Shown here piece after piece: positions 54,513-62,643 of a stretch of 64,000 nucleotides of DNA. The stretch spans positions 1 to 64,000 of the forward strand of contig FUZM01000003.1 in assembly GCA_900167925.1 (NCBI GenBank), given 5' to 3'. The DNA is from Bacteroidales bacterium WCE2008. Lineage in GTDB: Bacteria > Bacteroidota > Bacteroidia > Bacteroidales > UBA932. The notes below the pieces were generated by a model. The model searched no databases. It saw only the letters and a program-made list of their open reading frames with translations, and was not told where the DNA came from. The position numbers were made by a program, and so were the translations under genes. Each line of letters begins with the position of its first letter. Position 1 is the first letter of the stretch.

Positions 54513-56654
54513 ATGGACTTGACAGCTGAAAAATTTCCCCACTTTGACGAGGCAGGAAAAGCACTCGTCAGAAAAGCGTACGAGATAGCTGCCGAGGTCT
54601 TGAAGGACGATACCCGAGATAACGGAGCTCCCTTTATCGAGCACCCTCTCGGAGTGGCGCTTATAGCGTCCGACGAAATAGGACTCCCGGCAGTATGTGT
54701 CGCTGCAGTATTCCTGCACGAAGCTACCAGGAAGCATCCTGAAACTGATATCAGCCAGGCCGGCTTCCCGGAAGAAGTACTAAAGATAGTTGAAGGACTC
54801 AACAAGATATCCACGATCAAGCCGAAAGACACCCGTCTCGAGGCGGAGAATTACAAGAAACTTATAGTCCAGTACTCTACCGATCCCCGTGTGACTGTCC
54901 TCAAGATTGCTGACAGGCTCGAGGTGATGAGGAACCTGGGCATGTTCCCGAAGCTTTCCCGTGAAAGAAAGATTCTGGAGACTCTCATGCTTTATATCCC
55001 GCTGGCGCACCAGCTCGGTCTTTACAACATCAAGAGCGAGATGGAGGACACCTATTTCCGTTTCGCCGAGCCGGAGCAGTACAGGGCCATAACCAACAAG
55101 CTCAAAGCGACCGAGAAGGACAGGGAGAAGCTTACCGCCGAGTTCATCGAGCCGCTGAAGAAGCGTCTCTCCGATGCGGGCATAGTCTATAAGCTGAAGA
55201 TCAGGACCAAGACCGCCTACTCCATCTTCAAGAAGATGCAGAAGCAGAAGGTGCCGTTCGAAGGAGTCTTCGACGTATTCGCCATCCGCTTCATAATAGA
55301 CTGCGACACGGACCATGCGACCGAGCTCAAGCTCTGCTGGGACGTATATTCATATGTGACCGAGGAGTATGAATCCGACACCTCCAGACTGCGCGACTGG
55401 CTCACGCAGCCTAAACCGAACGGCTACGAATGTCTCCATATCACCGTAAAGAACAAGGAAGGAGCATACGTAGAGGTGCAGATCCGCACCAAGAGGATGG
55501 ACGACCTCGCCGAGAACGGAGACGCCGCCCACTGGTCATACAAAGGCATACAGCATGTGGCCGCCCTTGACAAGTGGCTTACTTCCGTACGCTACAACCT
55601 GGAGCATCCGCAGGAAGCCTCTTCCGAGGACCTTCCGCAACCGCCAAGCAAGGAAATATTCGTATTCACCCCTAGCGGCGAGCTGAGGATACTGCCCGCA
55701 GGAGCTTCCGTACTGGATTTCGCGTTCAATATCCACAGCAATATCGGAATCCGCTGCACGGGCGGAAAGATCAACGGCAAGGCCGTCTCCATAAAGGAGA
55801 AGCTCAAGACCGGAGATGTCGTCGAGATCATGACCGGCAAGAACCAGAAGCCGTCGGCTGACTGGGTAAACTTCGTGGTATCCTCCAAGGCGCGCGGAAA
55901 GATACGCCAGGTGTTGCATGAGGCTGAATTCCAGAAAGCTTCCGAAGGAAAGGAATTGCTGGAAAGAAGGCTCAAGAACTGGAAGCTGGAGCTGCCTGAC
56001 GATATGCTCAGGGAATTCATGAAGAAGTTCCACTACCCGACTCTGAAGGAACTCTATTCTGCCATCGGAGATGGTACTCTCGACATAAACGACATCAAGA
56101 CATTCATCCTGGATGCCGACAAGGAGGCCGTGGAGGAGGAAGAGCAGACAAAGGCTGCAGCCAAGACTCCATGGTCCAACGCGAACGAAGGCAACGGGGA
56201 CGATCTCATGATCATAAACGCCAAAGGCGTCAAGGGCATCGATTACAAGATGGCCAAATGCTGCAATCCGGTATTCGGAGACGACGTGTTCGGATTCGTG
56301 ACCAGGGATTCAGGCATCAAGATCCACAGGATATCGTGCCCGAATGCAGCCAGGCTCATAGAGATGTACCCATACCGTATCCAGAGAGTAAAATGGGCCG
56401 ACTCCCCTAGCTCGGGCTCGTTCCAGGCGACGGTCCGCGTGATTTCCTATATGGAGTCATACGTCGTCAACGAGATCATGGATATAATCAACAACTTCAA
56501 GTCGTCGCTCCGGTCTTTCAATGTAATCGAAAACCAAAAGTCCGGCAACTACGACATCACGATGAAGATTTCGGTTCCGTCCAACACGGAACTCGACAAG
56601 GTGATTTCCCAGATAAGGAACTTGAAGAGCGTCCAGAAGGTTTCCCGTCAATAG
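54513..56654 (+). CDS. RelA/SpoT-family (p)ppGpp synthetase with degraded hydrolase site
   Basis: This 713-aa stringent-response enzyme has an HD-like N-terminal domain, a ppGpp synthetase domain, a TGS domain (EIFVFTPSGELRILPAGASVLDFAFNIH) and a C-terminal ACT domain. The synthetase site looks intact (FDVFAIRFI, PNGYECLH, VEVQIRT, AAHWSYKG). In the hydrolase domain the usual HD-VVEDT is HE-ATRKH (H69, E70), while H44 and D134 remain, so hydrolysis is likely lost. It is thus probably a RelA-type synthetase, and a second enzyme should handle ppGpp breakdown elsewhere in the genome. It ends 1 base from the mltG stop. Confidence 0.92.
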   Translation: MDLTAEKFPHFDEAGKALVRKAYEIAAEVLKDDTRDNGAPFIEHPLGVALIASDEIGLPAVCVAAVFLHEATRKHPETDISQAGFPEEVLKIVEGLNKISTIKPKDTRLEAENYKKLIVQYSTDPRVTVLKIADRLEVMRNLGMFPKLSRERKILETLMLYIPLAHQLGLYNIKSEMEDTYFRFAEPEQYRAITNKLKATEKDREKLTAEFIEPLKKRLSDAGIVYKLKIRTKTAYSIFKKMQKQKVPFEGVFDVFAIRFIIDCDTDHATELKLCWDVYSYVTEEYESDTSRLRDWLTQPKPNGYECLHITVKNKEGAYVEVQIRTKRMDDLAENGDAAHWSYKGIQHVAALDKWLTSVRYNLEHPQEASSEDLPQPPSKEIFVFTPSGELRILPAGASVLDFAFNIHSNIGIRCTGGKINGKAVSIKEKLKTGDVVEIMTGKNQKPSADWVNFVVSSKARGKIRQVLHEAEFQKASEGKELLERRLKNWKLELPDDMLREFMKKFHYPTLKELYSAIGDGTLDINDIKTFILDADKEAVEEEEQTKAAAKTPWSNANEGNGDDLMIINAKGVKGIDYKMAKCCNPVFGDDVFGFVTRDSGIKIHRISCPNAARLIEMYPYRIQRVKWADSPSSGSFQATVRVISYMESYVVNEIMDIINNFKSSLRSFNVIENQKSGNYDITMKISVPSNTELDKVISQIRNLKSVQKVSRQ

Positions 56655-56655
56655 A

Positions 56656-57684
56656 CTACGGACGAGGTATCGCATTCAGCGCACGCTGGAATTCTCTGGC
56701 GTTGCGCAGATGCTCCGTAAGCGTGACCGCGAATCTGTGCGTCCCGTTGAAATCAGGGCTTGCGCAGAAGTAGATATAGCCGTGCCTGTCAGGGTTGAGC
56801 ACCGCTTCCAGCGCCGCCTTGGAAGGGACGCAGATCGGTGCCGGAGGCAGGCCGGCGTGCCTGTATGTATTGAATGGAGAATCTACCTCAAGATGCTTCT
56901 TGAGTATTCTCGCCGGCTCATAATCGAAGCAATAGGCTACAGTAGGGTCAGCCTGGAGCAGCATTCCCTTTCTCAATCTGTTGAGATATACGCCGGCGAT
57001 CGCAGGCATCTCCGGCTCATAGTTGGTCTCTCCGTTGACGATCGAGGCGAGTATGGACACTTCGATCATGGAAAGGCCCTGCAGACGGGCTTTCTCTTTG
57101 TTGGCATCGGTCCAGAAGGCGTCATAGGCAGCCTTCTGACGTGTCAGGACCTCCTTCATGGACTCTGTCCAGTAGATCTCGTATGTATCCGGGATGAACA
57201 GGGCAAAGACGTCCTTACGGTCGAATCCGAAGGAGGCGATCAGTGCCGAGTCCCTGAGGGCATTGATTACGTCGGCGGAGTCCAGCATCATCTGGTTGCC
57301 GATCTTCCTGGCAAGACCGCTCTGCAGCCTCATGGTTCCTGAAAGGACAAGCTTTACAGGAGTCTGCCAGCCATGGCTGACCATTCTGGCGACATAGACG
57401 CTGGTATTGGAGGGCATGATGGTATAGTGGCCTGGAAGGACGCGATTTCCGGCCTCTGATTCAAAGGCTCTGCGCACACTGGAGCTGCTCCGCGCTCCGC
57501 AGCTGTCGGCCACATATCCGGCGACCTCTCCGGCCGTCATTCCCGGATATACATAGAACTCGACAGTCCTGCTGAAATTAGGGACTTTCTTGTCATAGTA
57601 TTTTTTCCAGACAGAATTACCGGCGACGGCTAAAATGGCAACGACGGCTGCCACGGCCAGAAAAATAATCTTCCTGTTCTTCAT
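56656..57684 (-). CDS. mltG: endolytic transglycosylase MltG
   Basis: The 342-aa inner-membrane enzyme cuts nascent glycan strands and sets their length. It has one N-terminal membrane segment, a LysM-like subdomain (FYVYPGMTAGEVAGYVAD), and the YceG domain with VYLNRLRKGMLLQADPTVAYC. In the catalytic block the family pattern SIVEKET reads SIVNGET here: the first Glu is Asn, the second is kept. It lies 2 bases after the glucosaminidase gene on the same strand. Confidence 0.93.
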   Translation of the reverse strand: MKNRKIIFLAVAAVVAILAVAGNSVWKKYYDKKVPNFSRTVEFYVYPGMTAGEVAGYVADSCGARSSSSVRRAFESEAGNRVLPGHYTIMPSNTSVYVARMVSHGWQTPVKLVLSGTMRLQSGLARKIGNQMMLDSADVINALRDSALIASFGFDRKDVFALFIPDTYEIYWTESMKEVLTRQKAAYDAFWTDANKEKARLQGLSMIEVSILASIVNGETNYEPEMPAIAGVYLNRLRKGMLLQADPTVAYCFDYEPARILKKHLEVDSPFNTYRHAGLPPAPICVPSKAALEAVLNPDRHGYIYFCASPDFNGTHRFAVTLTEHLRNAREFQRALNAIPRP

Positions 57685-57686
57685 AG

Positions 57687-58640
57687 TTATCTGGTCTTTC
57701 TCATTTTGAGGACGTCTCCTTCTGCAGGGACATAGTCCAGTGACAGGCCGTTGAGTTTGATGATAGCATCCAACCGCACGCCATAGCGCTGGGCTATGTC
57801 GCGGAGCGTAATCCCGTCCTCATCGACTACGAATATGTCCATACCTTTTGTGGCCTGCTTTTTCTTGGCGTGGATAAAGACCTTGGTTCCTGGAATGAGG
57901 GTTTCAGGAGCCTTGAGATCGTTGAACTTCAGGATTTCCTTATCGAAAAGCCTGAACGAACGGGCTATCGAAGAATAAGTCTCCCCTTCCACAGAATATA
58001 CGAACGGCACTCCGTTGACGGAATAGATCTGCCTTGAGAGGCTGAACCTGAATTCTCCGGATTTCTCGTACTTGACAGGTTCCTCGATCTTGAAAGGAGC
58101 CTCCGGAATCTCCTCGGCCTGTTTGGCGGTAATCTTGTCGAATCTGGTAAGATCGTAATCCTCGATAAGTTTTATAAGCTTCTCCGGATAGGCCGGATCG
58201 GTCGCGTAACCGGCTTTTTTCAGGCCGTACGCCCATGCCTTATAGTCTTCTATAGGAGTCTCGAAAAGAGGCTTATAGCGGTCACGGAAACGGATGAAAT
58301 CGGAATGGTCCCTGAAACTCTGCTCCGCGGAGTCATAGACGCGGAAGCATTCATTGCGGCGGTCGTCGTCATGCTTCATGGATTTGCCTTTCCAGTTGTG
58401 GCATTTGATTCCGAAATGGTTATTGCCCTTGACGGCAAGCGTCGACTGGCCTGCAGCAGACTCCAGAAGTCCCTGAGCGAGGGTAATACTTGCAGGAATT
58501 CCGCTGCGGACCATCTCGTCCACAGCTACGGATGAATATTTTTCTATGTATCTGATCTTCGGATCGCTGTCGTTACGGGCAGAAACCCCGATAAAGACGG
58601 CCAAAAGAAGAATAAGTGTCTGCAAAGATTTCAGTTTCAT
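57687..58640 (-). CDS. FlgJ-like glucosaminidase with LysM domains
   Basis: This 317-aa peptidoglycan hydrolase has a signal peptide, then a glucosaminidase domain (about residues 30-165: ITLAQGLLESAAGQS with the catalytic Glu, NNHFGIKCHNWKGKS, FRDHSDFI, WAYGLKKAGYATDP). Two LysM-like repeats follow (VEGETYSSIARSFRLFDKEI and EDGITLRDIAQRYGVRLDAI). It is probably secreted and binds peptidoglycan. It is upstream of mltG in one operon. Confidence 0.92.
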   Translation of the reverse strand: MKLKSLQTLILLLAVFIGVSARNDSDPKIRYIEKYSSVAVDEMVRSGIPASITLAQGLLESAAGQSTLAVKGNNHFGIKCHNWKGKSMKHDDDRRNECFRVYDSAEQSFRDHSDFIRFRDRYKPLFETPIEDYKAWAYGLKKAGYATDPAYPEKLIKLIEDYDLTRFDKITAKQAEEIPEAPFKIEEPVKYEKSGEFRFSLSRQIYSVNGVPFVYSVEGETYSSIARSFRLFDKEILKFNDLKAPETLIPGTKVFIHAKKKQATKGMDIFVVDEDGITLRDIAQRYGVRLDAIIKLNGLSLDYVPAEGDVLKMRKTR

Positions 58641-58676
58641 TCTGATTCAGTTTTTCAGAATGCTAAGTTAACGAAT

Positions 58677-59606
58677 CTACTGCAATTTTTCAAACGGAAC
58701 GTCAAATACGCTTCCGTCAGCGGCGGCGTAAGTCTCCGGGAATATCGTACGGCATTCCTTTTCATAGAGGGCCGCATTGGTGTTTCTGGAAGAATAGTGT
58801 CCGATCACAAGCCGCTTTACCCCGGCATCCTTTGCGCACCGGGCAGTCTGCAGAGTAGTACTGTGGAAACGCTTCTGCGCCTGGTCTTCGAGTTCCTGCA
58901 GATATGTAGTCTCATGATACAGCAGATCCACCCCTTTCACCCAGCCGGCGAGTTCCGGGAACGGAGCAGTGTCGCTTATATATGCGTAGCTCCTCGGATT
59001 GTATGGCAAATATGCCGCCTCCGATACCGGGATGACGGTACCGTTTTCCCTGACGACGTCTTCTCCCCTCTTGAGGGTCCCGATTTCAGTGAGGGTCAGT
59101 CCATATCTGGCGATTGCGTCTTTATGGACATTATGCTGCGGAGTCTTCTCCCTGAAGAGATATCCGAAAGTCTCGATCTTATGGTTCAGCGGAAAAGCCG
59201 ACACCTCCAGGCTGCGGGTCTGGTAGATCACTTCGGGAGCCTTCATCTTGAGCGGAGTAAACCTTATCTCATATGACAGCCCGTCCCCGTAATAGGACAG
59301 GAAGAATTTGAGCAGCGGGCCCAGATTTGCGGGGCCATATATATTCATCGGAGCAGTACGGCCCTTCATTCCGAGAGTCGAGAGCAATCCGAAGAGACCG
59401 AAGACATGGTCTCCATGAATATGACTGATAAACAGGGAATCGATCTTCTGCATCGGCACCCTGTATCTGACGAGCTGGGTCTGGACGCCCTCCCCGCTGT
59501 CTAAAAGAAACAAGCGCCCATGTACATCAAGTACCTGGGCGCTCTGATTCCTTCCGACAACAGGCATGGCCGAAGCCGAGCCCATTATCTTCAAAGTGAA
59601 TTCCAT
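58677..59606 (-). CDS. rnz: ribonuclease Z
   Basis: The 309-aa metallo-beta-lactamase-fold nuclease trims the 3' end of tRNA precursors. It has the metal site HIHGDHVFG, the metal-bridging Asp region YISDTAPFPE and the later His residues LYHETTYLQE and VIGHYSSRN. Length is that of the short-form enzyme. It follows rpsA by 6 bases and is likely co-transcribed with it. Confidence 0.96.
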   Translation of the reverse strand: MEFTLKIMGSASAMPVVGRNQSAQVLDVHGRLFLLDSGEGVQTQLVRYRVPMQKIDSLFISHIHGDHVFGLFGLLSTLGMKGRTAPMNIYGPANLGPLLKFFLSYYGDGLSYEIRFTPLKMKAPEVIYQTRSLEVSAFPLNHKIETFGYLFREKTPQHNVHKDAIARYGLTLTEIGTLKRGEDVVRENGTVIPVSEAAYLPYNPRSYAYISDTAPFPELAGWVKGVDLLYHETTYLQELEDQAQKRFHSTTLQTARCAKDAGVKRLVIGHYSSRNTNAALYEKECRTIFPETYAAADGSVFDVPFEKLQ

Positions 59607-59612
59607 TTAATA

Positions 59613-61448
59613 TTATTCACCTTTCTCGAGTTTGTCCTTGAGGGCAGCGAGCTCGGAGATATCACCGAAGGTGGTCTTCTCAACGTTGGAGTTGATCTTC
59701 TTGACAGCCTTCTTTGTGGTATCAACCTCAGCGGCAGCCTTCTCAGCCTTAGCCTCAGCATAAGTCCTTACGTGAGATACGTGGATTCTGCGGGTGCTTC
59801 TTCTGAGCTCGGTAACCTTGAATGGAAGAGTCTCGCCTGAAACAGCGGTCTTGCCATCCTCCTTTACGAGGTCACGTGAGAAGCAGAATGCCTCGGTGCC
59901 GTCCTCGAGAGTAATGTTTGCGCCTTTATCTGTTGAAGTACCAACGGTACCGTTTACAACTGTTCCTACAGGGTACTTAGCCTCGAGCTGATCCCATGGG
60001 TTAGGGAGAAGCTGCTTGTGACCAAGGCTGAGCTTGTGGTTAGCCTCATCGAAGTCGAGGATAACGACGTCGATCTTGTCGCCAACCTGTACCATCTCTG
60101 ACGGATGCTTGATCTTGTCCCAAGAGAGGTCGCTGATGTGAACGAGACCCTCGATACCGTCCTCAAGCTCTGCGAACACGCCGAAGGTGGTGATGTTGCG
60201 TACAGAAGCTGTGTGCTGGCTTCCTACAGGATATTTCTCGCGGATGTTCTCCCAAGGGTTCTCAACGAGCTGCTTGAGACCGAGAGACATCTTCCTAGCT
60301 TCGCGGTCGAGAGAGAGAATCTGAGCCTCTACCTCGTCGCCAACCTTGAGGAAGTCCTGAGCGATGCGGAGACGTGGGCTCCAAGACATCTCAGATACGT
60401 GGATAAGACCCTCAACGCCTGGCATGATCTCTACGAATGCGCCGTAGTCAGCGATGAGAACGACTTTACCCTTAACCTTGTCGCCAACCTTGAGGTCCTT
60501 GTCGAGGCTCTCCCAAGGGTGAGCGCTAAGCTGCTTGAGACCGAGAGCGATCCTCTTCTGCTGCTCGTTGAAGTCGAGAACGACAACTTTGATCTTCTCG
60601 TCGAGCTTGACGATCTCCTCTGGGTTGTTGATACGGCCCCAAGAGAGGTCGGTGATGTGGATGAGACCGTCAACACCGCCGAGGTCAACGAATACACCAT
60701 AGTTGGTGATGTTCTTGACGGTACCTTCGAGTACCTGGCCTTTCTCGAGCTTGCCGATGATTTCGGTCTTCTGTTTCTCGAGTTCTGCCTCGAGGAGAGC
60801 CTTGTGTGAAACTACTACGTTGCGGAACTCCTGGTTGATCTTGACGATCTTGAAGTCCATGGTCTGGTCAACGTATACATCGTAGTCACGGATAGGCTTG
60901 ATATCGATCTGCGAACCAGGGAGGAAGGCCTCGATGCCGAATACATCGACGATCATACCGCCCTTGGTGCGGGTCTTGACATAACCTTTGACAACGTCGC
61001 CATTATCGTAAGCGGCATTGACCATATCCCAGGATTTGAGCTGACGTGCTTTCTTGTGGGAGAGGATGAGCTGGCCCTTGCGGTCCTCGGCTGACTCAAC
61101 GTAAACTTCTACCTTGTCGCCGACCTTGAGCTCTGGGTTGTAACGGAACTCAGGAGCCATGATGACGCCCTCGCTCTTGTAACCGATGTTGACGATAACC
61201 TCTCTCTTGGAGATTGAAGTAACGGTACCCTCGACAACCTCATTCTCGACTACCTTTGAGAGAGTCTGATCATAAGCCTCGCCGATTTTCTCCTTGTCAA
61301 CATTGCCGTAGATGTCTGCACCGCTCTCGAAAGCATCCCAATCGAATGCCTCAGGAGCAACAGAAGCATTCTTCGGTGCTTTCCTGGTTTCTTTTTCTGC
61401 AGGAGCCTCAACCTGAGGATCTACAGTGTTCTTGATTTCTTCTGACAT
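59613..61448 (-). CDS. rpsA: 30S ribosomal protein S1
   Basis: The 611-aa RNA-binding ribosomal protein has a 60-residue acidic, Ala-rich N-terminal tail, then six S1 domains; the repeated motifs are VFVDLGGVDGLIHITDLSW, AFVEIMPGVEGLIHVSEMSW, VFAELEDGIEGLVHISDLSW and KGKVVLIADYGAFVE. Highly expressed, as its codon choice suggests, and followed by rnz. The promoter lies at 61517. Confidence 0.97.
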   Translation of the reverse strand: MSEEIKNTVDPQVEAPAEKETRKAPKNASVAPEAFDWDAFESGADIYGNVDKEKIGEAYDQTLSKVVENEVVEGTVTSISKREVIVNIGYKSEGVIMAPEFRYNPELKVGDKVEVYVESAEDRKGQLILSHKKARQLKSWDMVNAAYDNGDVVKGYVKTRTKGGMIVDVFGIEAFLPGSQIDIKPIRDYDVYVDQTMDFKIVKINQEFRNVVVSHKALLEAELEKQKTEIIGKLEKGQVLEGTVKNITNYGVFVDLGGVDGLIHITDLSWGRINNPEEIVKLDEKIKVVVLDFNEQQKRIALGLKQLSAHPWESLDKDLKVGDKVKGKVVLIADYGAFVEIMPGVEGLIHVSEMSWSPRLRIAQDFLKVGDEVEAQILSLDREARKMSLGLKQLVENPWENIREKYPVGSQHTASVRNITTFGVFAELEDGIEGLVHISDLSWDKIKHPSEMVQVGDKIDVVILDFDEANHKLSLGHKQLLPNPWDQLEAKYPVGTVVNGTVGTSTDKGANITLEDGTEAFCFSRDLVKEDGKTAVSGETLPFKVTELRRSTRRIHVSHVRTYAEAKAEKAAAEVDTTKKAVKKINSNVEKTTFGDISELAALKDKLEKGE

Positions 61449-61516
61449 AATTTCTTTTGAAAAATTAGTTGTTTAACATTATTTCTTGAACCTTGGCCGT
61501 CTGGCCGAAAGGCGCG

Positions 61517-61524
61517 CAAAGATA
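61517..61524 (-). promoter_or_regulatory. -7 promoter element for rpsA
   Basis: On the minus strand TATCTTTG (61524 to 61517) matches TAnnTTTG, with GTTG (61547 to 61544) 19 bases upstream as a partial -33 box. Confidence 0.5.
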
Positions 61525-61540
61525 CGAATAATTTTCGACA

Positions 61541-62488
61541 TTACAACATTTTACGCTTTTTGAATGCCCATAAAACGACACCAAGCGAAAGAAGCATGAA
61601 TGCGATTATGATAATCCATGCCCAGCTCAAGCCCGAAAGCGGCAGTTCAACGTTCATTCCGTAGAAACTGGCGACCAGAGTAGGAGGCATCAGGAGCAGC
61701 GATATGAGAGTGAAAATCTTCATGATCTTGTTCTGCTCAAGATTGATAAGACCGACTACAGTATCCTGCAGATACTCAAGTCTCTCGAAACTGAAGTTGG
61801 TATGGTTGATAAGCGATGATATATCCTGCTGGAGCACATTGAAGCGGGATTCGAGTTCAGGAGGATATTTGTCGCTCTTCATCAGGTTGTTAATCAGACG
61901 CTGCTTATCCACGATATTCTCCCGGACGAGCATCGTATTCTCCTGCAGCTGATTGATATCGAGAAGGAACTCTTCGTTGATATCCTCTTCCTGATTGATC
62001 CTTCTGCTGTACTGGGCGATCTCTTTGGACATGAGCTCGATCATATCGGCATCGAGGTCGACACGCTGGTCCAGTATATATACGAAAACCCAATAGCCTC
62101 CCGGGAAAAGTCTCGGCACGGCCACAAGTTTTCTCTGCAATTCCGTGAAGCTTCGGAGAGGGACATCTCTCAGAGTCGTAAGAGTACTTCCTATAAGCGT
62201 GAAGGACACGGCCTCCATGTTATACTCGTCAGGTCCCGGCAAAAGGAAGTTGGTATTTGCGAATATTGCATCGTCTGTTTCTTTGAAACGAGAAGAACTC
62301 TCGATTTCCTCCGCAGTAGCCCTGCTCTGGATCTCAGTTCCGAGAAAAGCTTCTACTGCTCTTTTCTCGTCACCCGATGGAGCGAATAGATCGATCCATA
62401 CGACGTCCTCGCGACGGAGCTTAGCGAAATCCGTTTCCGACTGGGAAACCTTTATTTGACCGTTGATTCTGTAGAAGATATCTACCAT
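61541..62488 (-). CDS. corA: CorA-family magnesium transporter
   Basis: The 315-aa transporter has a soluble funnel domain and two membrane segments at the C-terminus, with the GMN motif in SFYGMNVELP between them. A long coiled region precedes it (QQDISSLINHTNFSFERLEYLQDTVVGLI). CorA forms a pentameric Mg2+ or Co2+ channel. ATG 62488 is chosen; 62503 would add MGGRA. A GC-rich hairpin (CCGGGG-CGCTGT-CCCCGG, 62513-62531) lies in the leader. Confidence 0.93.
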   Translation of the reverse strand: MVDIFYRINGQIKVSQSETDFAKLRREDVVWIDLFAPSGDEKRAVEAFLGTEIQSRATAEEIESSSRFKETDDAIFANTNFLLPGPDEYNMEAVSFTLIGSTLTTLRDVPLRSFTELQRKLVAVPRLFPGGYWVFVYILDQRVDLDADMIELMSKEIAQYSRRINQEEDINEEFLLDINQLQENTMLVRENIVDKQRLINNLMKSDKYPPELESRFNVLQQDISSLINHTNFSFERLEYLQDTVVGLINLEQNKIMKIFTLISLLLMPPTLVASFYGMNVELPLSGLSWAWIIIIAFMLLSLGVVLWAFKKRKML

Positions 62489-62512
62489 GGCTCTTCCTCC
62501 CATTCCGGGGCG

Positions 62513-62531
62513 CTGTCCCCGGCTTTTGTCC
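62513..62531. other. GC-rich hairpin upstream of corA
   Basis: The 6-bp stem CCGGGG / CCCCGG with a 6-base loop lies 25 bases before the corA start on the minus strand. On the plus strand a short T-run follows. No known magnesium riboswitch motif is recognised. Confidence 0.4.
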
Positions 62532-62643
62532 CGGCCAGTCTCCGGGAAGGTTAATAAAACACGGTGTTAGCTGACATTACGGATAAGTCAAGCATGCAAA
62601 ATTAATCATAATTTTCTTTTATTCCATACGGAATAAGGAAAAA

